From: Candidatus Aminicenantes bacterium JdFR-78
GTDB lineage: Bacteria > Acidobacteriota > Aminicenantia > JdFR-78
Reading direction: 5' to 3'
Assembly (NCBI GenBank): GCA_002010665.1
Contig: MTON01000013.1
Coordinates: 1-64,000 of the forward strand
Length of the DNA: 64,000 bases
The stretch's first letter is position 1. The number at the start of each line of letters is the position of its first letter. The position numbers and the translations under genes were made by a program. The notes under the pieces were generated by a model that was given only the letters and a program-made list of their open reading frames with translations, had not been told where the DNA came from and did not search any database. Positions 33,691 through 42,038 of this stretch are shown piece by piece.

Positions 33691-34931
33691 TCCTTTCTCC
33701 TATTATAATAAAGTTGATAAAATTTTTTGTATTCCAAGGATTTTTCTTTAATTTTTCTCCACCATTCTTGATTCTCTTTATACCATTTTACTGTCTTCTC
33801 AAGTCCAATTTCAAAATCTATTTCCGGTTTCCAGCCTAATCCTTTTATTTTATTCCAATTTAATGAATATCTTCTATCATGTCCTAATCTATCTTTTGTA
33901 AATTTAATCAAGTCCTTCGGTTTATTTAAAATCTCTAAAATCTTGTTAGCCATCTTAATATTTTGAATTTCTTGAGAAGCTCCGATATTGTAAACTTCTC
34001 CAATTTCTCCTTTTTCGATTACTAAATCTATGGCTCTACAGCAGTCTTCAACATAAAGCCAATCTCTTACATTTTTACCATCTCCGTATAAGGGAAGTGG
34101 TTTGTCCTCTAATGCATTAGTAATAAATAATGGTATTGCTTTCTCAGGATATTGATATGGACCATAATTATTGGATGGTCTAACTATTATAATAGGCACT
34201 CCATAGGTATTATGATATGCAGAACATAGTCTATCTGCTGAAGCTTTACTTGCAGAATAAGGATTTTTAGGATTTATAGGGTCAGTTTCTTTGAAACTAA
34301 CACCTTCAGGAGCAGGTCCATAGACTTCATCTGTTGAAACATGTATAAATTTTTCCACATTTTTGTTTTTGCGGAGTGATTCAAGTAAAATATAAGTTCC
34401 ATAAATATCTGTTTTTATGAAAGAATCAGCATCTATTATAGACCTATCAACATGAGTCTCTGCTGCATAATGAACAATAATATCTGATATATTAAAAAGT
34501 ATATTTGTAATCTTTTTATCCATAATATTGCCTATAACAAAAACAAATTTTTGTTTTTTCAAAATTTCTAAAACTTTTTCTTGTAATTCATTCAGTCTTA
34601 TTAAGGTTACTTTATAATCTTTTGTCTTGTACCTTATTCTTTCAAAATCATAATCGATTCTTTCTATTTCATAACTAAAATTCTCGTTCTCCCAATATCT
34701 TTTAACATTTAATATTGCTTCCTGCTCTAAAGGAAATATTATATTTTCCTCATTTAAAAATTCTTTCAAATTATCAAGATTTCCTGCATAAGTTAAAAAA
34801 TCAAGAACTATTATCCTATCATTCAAATTTTTTAATTTTTGTCTCACAAATTCACTTCCCATAAAACCTGCACCACCTGTGACTAAAAATGTTTTTGCTT
34901 TTTTAAAACCCCGAGTTATAGAGTCAAGCAT
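33687..34931 (-). CDS. rmlB: dTDP-glucose 4,6-dehydratase with ~70-residue insertion
   Basis: A 414-residue enzyme; typical RmlB has 320-360. It converts dTDP-glucose to dTDP-4-keto-6-deoxyglucose. It shows FLVTGGAGFMGSEFV, HVSTDEVYGP and NPYSASKASADRL (Y-x3-K), so it should be active. The excess comes from about 12 extra N-terminal residues and an insertion of roughly residues 61-129 between TYAGNLDNLKEF and FVIGNIMD, rich in charged residues. An SD-like AAAGGAAA precedes the ATG. It is encoded between rmlC and rmlA. Confidence 0.92.
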   Translation of the reverse strand: MLDSITRGFKKAKTFLVTGGAGFMGSEFVRQKLKNLNDRIIVLDFLTYAGNLDNLKEFLNEENIIFPLEQEAILNVKRYWENENFSYEIERIDYDFERIRYKTKDYKVTLIRLNELQEKVLEILKKQKFVFVIGNIMDKKITNILFNISDIIVHYAAETHVDRSIIDADSFIKTDIYGTYILLESLRKNKNVEKFIHVSTDEVYGPAPEGVSFKETDPINPKNPYSASKASADRLCSAYHNTYGVPIIIVRPSNNYGPYQYPEKAIPLFITNALEDKPLPLYGDGKNVRDWLYVEDCCRAIDLVIEKGEIGEVYNIGASQEIQNIKMANKILEILNKPKDLIKFTKDRLGHDRRYSLNWNKIKGLGWKPEIDFEIGLEKTVKWYKENQEWWRKIKEKSLEYKKFYQLYYNRRKE

Positions 34932-34933
34932 TT

Positions 34934-35500
34934 TTAATTTCCTTTCTCATATTTGAAATTGTTTTCTGCTTTATTTAAGGTTGGATAATCTTTATCTTTA
35001 TCTGAAAGAATTGGATTTTTTACTGGCCATTCAATTTTAATTTCTGGGTCATTCCATATTATACCTCTCTCATATTGAGGTGAATACTCATTACTTGTTT
35101 TATAGAAAACAATTGCATACTCACTCAAGACACAGAACCCGTGCGCAAAGCCCGCTGGAATATAAAGTATGTTTTGATTCTCTTCAGAAAGGATAATTCC
35201 AATCCACTTTCTATAATAAGGTGAACCTTTTCTTATATCTACTGCTACATCAAATATTCTCCCCTTTACGCATCTTATGAGTTTTGCCTGTGCCATAGGA
35301 TGAATTTGATAATGTAATCCTCTTAAAACATTCTTCTTCGAAAAAGATTGATTGTCTTGGACAAAATTTTCTCTTATTCCATTATTTTTAAATTCACTGT
35401 ATTTATAACTTTCAAGAAAATAACCTCTTTCGTCTTCAAAAATAACCGGTTCAATTAGTACTATATCTGGAATTTTGAGTCTTTTAAATTTAAAAGGCAT
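34934..35500 (-). CDS. rmlC: dTDP-4-dehydrorhamnose 3,5-epimerase
   Basis: A 188-residue cupin enzyme that epimerises dTDP-4-keto-6-deoxyglucose at C3 and C5. Motifs are FEDERGYFLESYKYSEF, VLRGLHYQIHPMAQAKLIRC (catalytic His), IFDVAVDIRKGSPYY and the YIPAGFAHGFCVL barrel segment. It is one base downstream of the second rmlA and two bases upstream of rmlB. RmlD, needed to finish dTDP-rhamnose, is not in the window. Confidence 0.95.
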   Translation of the reverse strand: MPFKFKRLKIPDIVLIEPVIFEDERGYFLESYKYSEFKNNGIRENFVQDNQSFSKKNVLRGLHYQIHPMAQAKLIRCVKGRIFDVAVDIRKGSPYYRKWIGIILSEENQNILYIPAGFAHGFCVLSEYAIVFYKTSNEYSPQYERGIIWNDPEIKIEWPVKNPILSDKDKDYPTLNKAENNFKYEKGN

Positions 35501-35501
35501 T

Positions 35502-36566
35502 TTAAAATTCTATTTCTGAATAATCACCTATTGATACTCTATAAGCTCTAAAGGAACTTTCTTTCTTTTGTAATTTTGCATATCTTCCTATCAAACTATC
35601 TTCAAGCCTGTCAATTTTTTTTATTTCAGCAAAATCCAGTATCACAGAATTTTGGATTACAGAATCTATTATTTTTACATTATTTCCTATGCTTGTATAT
35701 GGTCCTATATAAGAACTTTCAATATAAGTATTTTTGCCAATTATTACAGGCCCTTTAATAGTAGAATTTTCAACTCTTACAGTTTCTTCAATTTTAACTC
35801 TTCCTGAGATTCTTGTATTTTCACCAATTTTGCCTTTTATATCGGTTTTTAAAAATTCATCGAGAACGATTGTATTTGCTTCCAATAAGTCATCCTTTTT
35901 TCCTGTATCAAGCCACCAACTTTGAAGTATTTTTGCAGTTACATTTTTACCCTTTTCTAAAAGTCCTTGAATAGCATCTGTGATTTCATATTCCCCTCTC
36001 CAGGAAGGTTTTAGTATATTTATTATTTCATGAATTATAGGAGTGAATATATATACTCCCACAAGCGCAAGATTGGAAGGTGGTTTTTGGGGCTTTTCTA
36101 TGAGTTTTTTTACTTTTCCATAGGTATCTATTACTGCAACACCAAAAGAAGATGGATTGTCTACTTTTTTTAAAAGTATTAGGGCATCTGGTTTTTCTTC
36201 TAGAAAGATATTTACGAAAGAACATATTGATTCACCTATTAAATTATCACCGAGATACATTATAAAAGATGATTCACCCAGATATCTCCTACTTATTTTT
36301 ACAGTATGAGCAAGACCAAGAGGTTTTTCTTGTAAAATAAATGTAAAATGATGTTTCCAAGGATTTTCATTTAAAGACTCTTTTATTTGCCTTCCTGTTT
36401 CAGGAGCTATTATTACACCAACATCGTTTATTCCAGCCTCTTTTAATTGGTCCATTACATAATGGAGAATCGGTTTATTTGCAATAGGGACGAGTTGTTT
36501 CGGAATTGTATGAGTAATAGGACGCAAACGAGTTCCCTTCCCCCCTGCTAGAACAAGTGCTTTCAT
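35502..36566 (-). CDS. rmlA: Glucose-1-phosphate thymidylyltransferase, long form (copy 2)
   Basis: A ~354-residue paralogue of the enzyme at 32611, with LAGGKGTRLRPITHTIPKQL, MYLGDNLIGE and a C-terminal beta-helix. It heads the rml operon. A TTG at 36578 would add four residues, but GGAGG five bases before the ATG at 36566 decides the start. Having two long-form copies in one operon suggests a duplication, possibly with different sugar-phosphate preferences. Confidence 0.92.
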   Translation of the reverse strand: MKALVLAGGKGTRLRPITHTIPKQLVPIANKPILHYVMDQLKEAGINDVGVIIAPETGRQIKESLNENPWKHHFTFILQEKPLGLAHTVKISRRYLGESSFIMYLGDNLIGESICSFVNIFLEEKPDALILLKKVDNPSSFGVAVIDTYGKVKKLIEKPQKPPSNLALVGVYIFTPIIHEIINILKPSWRGEYEITDAIQGLLEKGKNVTAKILQSWWLDTGKKDDLLEANTIVLDEFLKTDIKGKIGENTRISGRVKIEETVRVENSTIKGPVIIGKNTYIESSYIGPYTSIGNNVKIIDSVIQNSVILDFAEIKKIDRLEDSLIGRYAKLQKKESSFRAYRVSIGDYSEIEF

Positions 36567-36594
36567 TTTGACCTCCAAAAGATTATAGCTGAAG

Positions 36595-36753
36595 TTAAAA
36601 TTCTAAATTGTTATGATCAATTTTAATCTCCAAATCCAAATAACCCAATTCTTTTAACTGATTCTTAATTATTTCTATGTCTTTTGGAGTGTAAGGCGTA
36701 AAGCGGAAAGTAAAGTGTTTTTCTTTCCCACAATAGTGTTCAGCAATTAGTAC
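36595..36753 (-). pseudogene. Orphan C-terminal coding fragment (52 codons, no start)
   Basis: An open frame without a start codon reads AEHYCGKEKHFTFRFTPY, continues KDIEIIKNQLKELGYLDLE, and ends LEF before TAA. It looks like the tail of a real protein: regular charge/hydrophobic alternation and no low complexity. The 5' part is lost where a repeat begins (36721-36788). The parent gene is not recognised. A more eroded relative of its first codons is seen near 37600. Confidence 0.4.
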
Positions 36754-36788
36754 CTACGTATTTCCTTATTTATTTTTAACTCCTTATG
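36721..36788. repeat. 68-bp dispersed repeat, copy 1
   Basis: It shares TTCTTTCCCA, CAATTAGTACC/CGATTAGTACC and TTATTTTTAACTCCTTA blocks with 37600-37667 in the same order and orientation, at roughly 85 percent identity by eye. The rest of the ~300-nt gap beside rmlA holds only the orphan fragment. Confidence 0.65.
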
Positions 36789-36873
36789 ATATCTTGCAAT
36801 TTTTCATCTTCATTTTTCACTTTTTCGAAAAAATGAAATTCTCATTATTATTACTACACATACAAAAACTAAC

Positions 36874-37335
36874 TTACTGTTTCTTCTTTTTTGCCATTAA
36901 TAAAATTTCTAAATCCACCTTATCTTGCTTTCGTTTTGACTTTTTTTTATTTTTTATTAATTCATTTATTCCAATAAAAAATACTTTTTCTTTCCCATAA
37001 CATCCTTCTACTTTACCTCGCCATACTTCTTCAAAAGTGCAGCCTTCAATTGAAGTTACAATATCTACTCTTACTGGTTCATATCCTAACTGGATAATTA
37101 TACCTTTTTGCGTGAAATCATCTTCTTTTAGATTTAATTCTTCAAATCCAAATTCTTTAAGAGCTTTAAGGATTTTTTTTCCATTCTCTATGTCTGGCTC
37201 TACTAGTATATCCATGTCTTTTGTATATCTTGGTTTAGCATGGAAAGCAACTGCATATGCTCCAACAATACAGTATTTAACCTTATTTTTGTTTAATAAT
37301 CTTAACAACTCTTCGTAGTCTTTCTCTACTTTCAT
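36874..37335 (-). CDS. Nucleotidyltransferase domain protein (MNT/AbiEii-like)
   Basis: A 153-residue nucleotidyltransferase-fold protein. The active-site region reads YCIVGAYAVAFHAKPRYTKD followed by MDILVEPD, i.e. a G-[AG]-x(n)-D-x-D pattern with two metal-binding aspartates. Such proteins occur in toxin-antitoxin or abortive-infection pairs and as solo minimal nucleotidyltransferases. It overlaps the small upstream gene by 53 nt, which implies coupled expression. The C-terminus is very lysine-rich (KNKKKSKRKQDKVD). Confidence 0.75.
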   Translation of the reverse strand: MKVEKDYEELLRLLNKNKVKYCIVGAYAVAFHAKPRYTKDMDILVEPDIENGKKILKALKEFGFEELNLKEDDFTQKGIIIQLGYEPVRVDIVTSIEGCTFEEVWRGKVEGCYGKEKVFFIGINELIKNKKKSKRKQDKVDLEILLMAKKKKQ

Positions 37336-37495
37336 TCTTTAAGTCCTTTTCAAATTTAATGATTTTAAAATAAGATTCTCTTAGAAATTGCATTATATTT
37401 AACCTTTCTGTGCTTGTCATATTTAGATAATAATTCTCATCAAATCTTTCTGCATCTTCAAATGAATATATTTTATTCACCCAAATCTTTTTCAT
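37283..37495 (-). CDS. Small helical protein paired with the nucleotidyltransferase
   Basis: A 70-residue protein of unrecognised family: MKKIWVNKIYSFEDAERFDE, then YYLNMTSTERLNIMQFLRE, with a basic C-terminus (RERLRRVVKIIKQK). Its 3' end overlaps the nucleotidyltransferase gene by 53 nt in another frame, so the two are probably translated together and may interact. This could be the regulator or antitoxin of the pair; that is inference from position only. Confidence 0.65.
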   Translation of the reverse strand: MKKIWVNKIYSFEDAERFDENYYLNMTSTERLNIMQFLRESYFKIIKFEKDLKNESRERLRRVVKIIKQK

Positions 37496-37599
37496 AGATT
37501 ATCTTCTTTTTTTAATTCTCCATCTCTGGTTTCTTATAGAAATTTTAGCATAGATTCTAATATTCTGATAATTCTGATAAGGGGTCAAGTCTCCCCATT

Positions 37600-37690
37600 T
37601 TCTTTCCCAAAATAGCATTTAGCGATTAGTACCCAAGTATTTTCTCAATTATTTTTAACTCCTTACGCTTTACTCTTCACGCTTTACAGA
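37600..37690. repeat. 68-bp dispersed repeat, copy 2, plus GTAAAGC heptamers
   Basis: 37600-37667 matches 36721-36788. It runs into minus-strand heptamers GTAAAGC, GTGAAGA, GTAAAGC, GTAAGGA, GTTAAAA. This fills part of the 416-nt gene-free gap 37496-37911. Confidence 0.62.
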
Positions 37691-37697
37691 AAAAAGA

Positions 37698-37848
37698 TAG
37701 GCTACCGCCCTTTAGTGAATTTTGTAATTTCCATTTTAATATAAATTTCTGCTTTTAACCTAAACTTGCTATTGTTGTCTGATTTCTGAGGTTGCTATAT
37801 CATTATTTATGGATTCTTTTTAATATCAAATTTTTTTGGTTTTGTAAA
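37698..37848 (-). ncRNA. 151-nt promoter/RNA-like element, copy B
   Basis: On the minus strand TTTACA (complement of 37843-37848), a 17-nt spacer and TATTAA (37820-37825), then about 110 nt ending in TAAAGGGCGGTAGCCTA, followed by a T-rich stretch. A second element of exactly the same length with the same ends lies at 40914-41064. The 3' box can form a short GGC-GGTA-GCC hairpin before TATCTTTTTT, so this may be a small RNA. A 5' leader of the gene pair starting at 37495 is the alternative. No known riboswitch core is recognised. Confidence 0.4.
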
Positions 37849-37911
37849 GTGTAAATCTGATGCTTTATATTTCGAAATTTTAAATCAGAATCTTCTTAAA
37901 ATTCTAAAAAA

Positions 37912-39039
37912 TTAAAATCTTAAGAAAATTCCAAGAAAGAAATTATGATAGTCTAATACATTTTTTCTAATCGCTCTTTTATATAGAGCAAATCCTCCTC
38001 TAAAAGATAATTCTTTTTGTAAGTAATAATTAAAACCAAATTTTAAAACTCTTATGCTATATGTATAGTCTCTGTCAAATATATAGTCCTCATAGGAAAA
38101 CCAAGGTTGTAATTTAATTTTTGAAATATAAAATGAAATCCGTCCCAATTTGGCTGTATAGTCCAATAATAGTTTCTCAGTGAGGTCATTCCAGATTACG
38201 TAACTACTTTCTAAGTTTATTACTATTGGGCCCAATACTCTCTCTATAAATATATCAAAGGTATGATTCTCAGATGGGTTATCTACTATTTTATCTTTAT
38301 CTGTATCATAAAAATTTAAGTCTCTGTCATAGCTATATCCTAATGAAAAGGTATTTTTACCAAAATAAAATCCTCTTTGAAAATAACCAGGTTCTGCTCT
38401 ACCAAAATTTAGCTGGAGTCGCGCAACAAATCTACCTTTCTTTGAAAATGGTTCTTTTGCTGAATAGAATCCATTGAGAAAAGAAGAATAATATTTTATA
38501 TGAAAATTTTTTGTTAGCGAATATTTACCCCATATATATAGTCCTTGATCAGGATATATTGTTCCAAAAGCATAAATTGTATATAAATAGGTGACTGGTC
38601 CTATATAGGTATAATGTCCTGCTCTATGAGCAGAAATTATATTAAAATGATATGAATCATAAAGAGCAAATCGGGAAGTAGGGGCATAATCTTTTCCTAC
38701 TCTTATATGAAAAAAAGGAGAAAATCTTATGTCAAACCATGTCCGTGAAGGCCTTAAGACAAGGCTCCCTGTTCCAAATCCATAATCACCTTTAACTCTT
38801 ATCATAAAAGTAATTTTCTTATAAAGATTGCCATGAACTCCGAGAATTATGTTTCTTAAAGTAGAACCATAATTTTTAGTTTCATTATATTCATAAAAAT
38901 CTGTAAAGAAATGAATTGCTCCGTCAACTTTTAGACTCAATTTTTGTTTTGCCTGCTTTTTAGCAAATATTGGAAGTTTACACATAAGTAAAATTATTAA
39001 TGCAATAAGTAAAAATGTTTTAAATTTCATTTTTGACAC
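37912..39039 (-). CDS. Outer-membrane beta-barrel (porin-like) protein
   Basis: A 375-residue protein with a signal peptide (about residues 1-26, ending FAKKQA). Alternating aromatic/polar strands follow (e.g. FFTDFYEYNETKNYG, KFGFNYYLQKELSFRGG), and it ends in a terminal phenylalanine strand (FFLGIFLRF), the usual signal for outer-membrane insertion. It resembles phosphate-selective or polysaccharide-type porins but cannot be assigned. A strong SD (GGAGGG) precedes the ATG. Its position next to the Wzz-like gene suggests a role in envelope or glycan export. Confidence 0.72.
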   Translation of the reverse strand: MSKMKFKTFLLIALIILLMCKLPIFAKKQAKQKLSLKVDGAIHFFTDFYEYNETKNYGSTLRNIILGVHGNLYKKITFMIRVKGDYGFGTGSLVLRPSRTWFDIRFSPFFHIRVGKDYAPTSRFALYDSYHFNIISAHRAGHYTYIGPVTYLYTIYAFGTIYPDQGLYIWGKYSLTKNFHIKYYSSFLNGFYSAKEPFSKKGRFVARLQLNFGRAEPGYFQRGFYFGKNTFSLGYSYDRDLNFYDTDKDKIVDNPSENHTFDIFIERVLGPIVINLESSYVIWNDLTEKLLLDYTAKLGRISFYISKIKLQPWFSYEDYIFDRDYTYSIRVLKFGFNYYLQKELSFRGGFALYKRAIRKNVLDYHNFFLGIFLRF

Positions 39040-39109
39040 CCTCCAAATAATTCAAATCTTTTGAAAGAATGGTAGAATAAAAATGATTTGGAATTATTAA
39101 AAGATTTAA

Positions 39110-40318
39110 TTAACTAACTTTTTGTTTCTCAATATATTCAATGAAAAAGGCTAAAATTGTGAAAATCATTAATCCTAATATACCAGCAATTAAAATATTC
39201 AATTTCTTTTTTGGAGAGACAGGATTAATAGAAGAGGTTGGTTCCTTAACCAATTGAGCATAATCCATTCTTCCTTTTCTTTCATTTAATAACTCAATTT
39301 CATTTCTAATATTTTCAATCTCATTTTCTATTTTTTTAATTTCATTTTTCTCGTCATTAATTTGAGTATTTACAGTATCAATTTCTGTTTTTAATTTTTC
39401 AATTTGAGTATCTAATTGTTTTATCTCCTCTTCTTTTTCCTTAATTTCTAAATTTAAATTTTCCTGAGTTATTCTCTCATTGCTCAAACTCTCGTTTAAA
39501 ATATTATAATACCTTAAATTGTTTTGAATTTCATTTGAATAAAGCAACATTGCTATTGCATCGTCACTTTTTCCTTCCCTTAATGCTTTTCTTTGTTCTT
39601 CTTCTATTTTACTAATTCTATCTTTCACCTCTTTCATCGCTTCTATAATATCCTTTTCTTTATCCTTTGAAATTTTAAGTTTATTTTTTAAAGCAATAAT
39701 TTCTTGTCGTATTCTCTCTTTTTCGATTTCTTTTGATTGGATGTCTAATTTTTTTGATTTTATCTGATTTTGAAGAATTTTTATTTCATTTAGTCTATCT
39801 TCAATAGTTATTCTCTTATATTTTATTAAATTTTCTTTAGTCTTAATTTTACTTTCTATTCCTTTCATTTCGATATCAATTTTTTTATCTAAATCTCTTT
39901 TTAAATGTTTAAAAAGGGAATATAAAATTGACTTTGCCTTTTCAATATCACTTTCTACTATTGAAACTCGAATGAGTTTTGTATCTCTTAGATTTTCTGC
40001 CTTTAATTTAGGAAATTCTCTAATACTAAGGTTCAATTCAGCTGCAATAAGATTATTGTAAGTTTTTTCATTGATTTGACCTGCTATTTGTTTTGGGTCT
40101 ATAACTACGACTTCTTCAAATCCTCCCTGTGCTGTTTGAATTAACATTTTGCTTGGTAAAATTATTGTATCAATTTCCCATTTTTTAGGAAGAAGAAAAC
40201 TAATTATTCCTGCTATAATCACACAAATCAAGGTTGGAATTATTATAAGCCATTTTCTTTTCCAAATAACTTTTAAATAATCCATTAATTCTATTTCTTC
40301 ATTCGTAATTTCATTCAT
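39110..40318 (-). CDS. wzz: Chain-length determinant protein, Wzz family
   Basis: A 402-residue inner-membrane protein. Transmembrane segments lie near residues 24-44 (WLIIIPTLICVIIAGIISF) and about 376-396. The proline-rich SSINPVSPKKKL precedes the second one, as in Wzz/PCP proteins. The long periplasmic middle (about 150-350) is strongly predicted coiled coil. It would set the length of the polymerised glycan made by the Wzx/Wzy system encoded at 24-37 kb. There is no C-terminal tyrosine-kinase domain. Confidence 0.88.
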   Translation of the reverse strand: MNEITNEEIELMDYLKVIWKRKWLIIIPTLICVIIAGIISFLLPKKWEIDTIILPSKMLIQTAQGGFEEVVVIDPKQIAGQINEKTYNNLIAAELNLSIREFPKLKAENLRDTKLIRVSIVESDIEKAKSILYSLFKHLKRDLDKKIDIEMKGIESKIKTKENLIKYKRITIEDRLNEIKILQNQIKSKKLDIQSKEIEKERIRQEIIALKNKLKISKDKEKDIIEAMKEVKDRISKIEEEQRKALREGKSDDAIAMLLYSNEIQNNLRYYNILNESLSNERITQENLNLEIKEKEEEIKQLDTQIEKLKTEIDTVNTQINDEKNEIKKIENEIENIRNEIELLNERKGRMDYAQLVKEPTSSINPVSPKKKLNILIAGILGLMIFTILAFFIEYIEKQKVS

Positions 40319-40376
40319 AACACACTCCTTAAGGATGTTATATACTACATATTTACTTTAAATTGCAACCAATATT

Positions 40377-40856
40377 TTACCTCTCATAAAAAACACATGT
40401 CAATTTATAGGATTTATAATTATTAATAGGAACTCTTCCTACTTTAAGCCAATTGCCTTCTGGAAGAAAAGTAGCTTTGGCAAAAGGTTCTGATTCCTCA
40501 AGAGTTTTTCCCATTTCATCCTTATAAAAAAAGTGTATAGTAAAGCTATGATAAGTATTTGGTTTTTTGGCAATTATGTCATCTATTATTTCTTTAGCTA
40601 ATTCTCTTACTTGTTGTTGAGTAGCTCTATTTTCCAAACAAATCCAGTAGAACTTATGTATGGGTATATATCCGATTGTTTCAGTTTTTAAAATTTCAAA
40701 TTTAATACCGGTCAAATCAGTAATTCTTTTGACATTAATTTCAGGTTCAATTGGCTGAGAGGAGGTTAACAAAGTTGTTTGTTTAGAACTTTCTTTTTTA
40801 CAGAATAGATAAAAGCTTAGTAATATTATAGTGCAAAAAATCAAAATTTTTTTCAT
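40377..40856 (-). CDS. Small putative lipoprotein
   Basis: A 159-residue protein of unknown family. A hydrophobic start (ILIFCTIILLSFYLFC) is followed by KKESSK, which fits a lipoprotein signal with Cys about residue 19. The remainder is a mixed alpha/beta domain (RITDLTGIKFEILKTE, QQVRELAKEIIDDII). An SD-like GGGGGG precedes the ATG. It lies just upstream of the wzz gene and downstream of the 151-nt element copy A, so it may be expressed from that promoter. Confidence 0.6.
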   Translation of the reverse strand: MKKILIFCTIILLSFYLFCKKESSKQTTLLTSSQPIEPEINVKRITDLTGIKFEILKTETIGYIPIHKFYWICLENRATQQQVRELAKEIIDDIIAKKPNTYHSFTIHFFYKDEMGKTLEESEPFAKATFLPEGNWLKVGRVPINNYKSYKLTCVFYER

Positions 40857-40913
40857 TTTTATCCCCCCTTTAAATTTGCGATCAGGTTTTTTTCCCCTTT
40901 GCCATATAAAATG

Positions 40914-41064
40914 TAGGCTACCGCCCTTTAATGTTTTTTCAAATTTTCCATTTTTTAATATAGTATTAATCTGCTTTTACTTTCTTGTATTAGATTAAAT
41001 TTTCCACACCTTTACCGATTTTCATTTAGAATTTCTTAATATCAAACTTTTTTTATTTTGTAAA
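40914..41064 (-). ncRNA. 151-nt promoter/RNA-like element, copy A
   Basis: On the minus strand TTTACA (complement of 41059-41064), a 17-nt spacer, TATTAA (41036-41041), then about 110 nt that ends in TAAAGGGCGGTAGCCTA. It has the same layout and total length as the copy at 37698-37848. It lies 58 nt upstream of the lipoprotein start, so here it may be that gene's leader. The rest of the 353-nt gap (to 41209) is AT-rich with no gene seen. Confidence 0.4.
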
Positions 41065-41209
41065 GAGTTTTTTGTGTTTAAATAAAAAAGTGTGGATATA
41101 GTTCTGATTGGGTTGATTAAGAATATGATGAAATTGTGTTAATGGGAGGAGAACTTTCAAAATTTTTTTACTCGACCATTGGTAAATATTATTATATTCT
41201 GAGCTTTAA

Positions 41210-42022
41210 TTAATCCTTTCTTTCAACAGGTAAAATCAGACAGGTTGGGCCACCCCTTCCCTTTACAAATTCTGATAAGTTTAAGGCATGAACTTTATAA
41301 TTTCTTTTATCAAGTTCCTCAATTGCTTTTTTATTTGAAAATTCAACTATTACTTCTTGATTTCCAAGGCAGATGACATTCGAAGTTATTGGACTCTCGC
41401 ATTCTATTTCTATAACATTAAAGCCTTTAAAGAAGTCTTCTTGAAATACATTTTTACAACAAATAACATTTTCTGGCCCAATCACGCTCATTGCACCACC
41501 AATATGTAAATATTTATTAGGAAGATGTGCAATACGAATTTCGTAATTCATTGATTTTAAAATTTTTGAAATTTGTTTTATACCTTCAGAATTTGTTCTT
41601 AAAGAATGACCTAAAAATGCAACCTTTCCAGCAAGTATAATATCTCCTCCCTCAGCAGTTCCTGGATTTTCCACACTTCCAACCATTGGTTCACCAAGTG
41701 AGTCAAGAATTTTTGCCATCCAATTTTCCTCACCCCTTCTTGTTTCAAGCCCCATTCGCAATTTGATATAGCCGTGAGGCGTGCAAACAGCAGTGTCTCG
41801 GGTAAAAACAGAATTAGGATGATTTTCAAGTTCTGGAACATCAATTACTATACTTCCAGAATTTCTGAGTATTCTCTTCAATTCATTATGCTGATTTTTC
41901 GCTCTCTCTTTATCTGCTAATTCACTGATATTATGAGCCTTTAAATTTTTGGCTTTAAAATATTCTTTCTCAGGAGTGCAAACTATTACCTTTCTTAATC
42001 TTTCGCCTTCGTTTCTAAGCAT
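41210..42022 (-). CDS. Dimethylarginine dimethylaminohydrolase/amidinotransferase family protein
   Basis: A 270-residue beta/alpha-propeller enzyme of the DDAH/arginine deiminase superfamily. Visible are NSVFTRDTAVCTPHG (substrate aspartate), GTAEGGDIILAG, the catalytic His in HIGGAMSVIG and the nucleophilic Cys near the end in RGGPTCLILPV. Members hydrolyse methylated arginines or related amidines; the natural substrate here is unknown. All catalytic residues are present. Confidence 0.85.
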   Translation of the reverse strand: MLRNEGERLRKVIVCTPEKEYFKAKNLKAHNISELADKERAKNQHNELKRILRNSGSIVIDVPELENHPNSVFTRDTAVCTPHGYIKLRMGLETRRGEENWMAKILDSLGEPMVGSVENPGTAEGGDIILAGKVAFLGHSLRTNSEGIKQISKILKSMNYEIRIAHLPNKYLHIGGAMSVIGPENVICCKNVFQEDFFKGFNVIEIECESPITSNVICLGNQEVIVEFSNKKAIEELDKRNYKVHALNLSEFVKGRGGPTCLILPVERKD

Positions 42023-42038
42023 AAAATTTTAAAAATTA

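Noticed and set aside
37698-41064. Cyclic-di-GMP (GEMM) riboswitch in the 151-nt elements
   Set aside because: The conserved core motifs of GEMM are absent; only a GGTAGCC-like string is shared.
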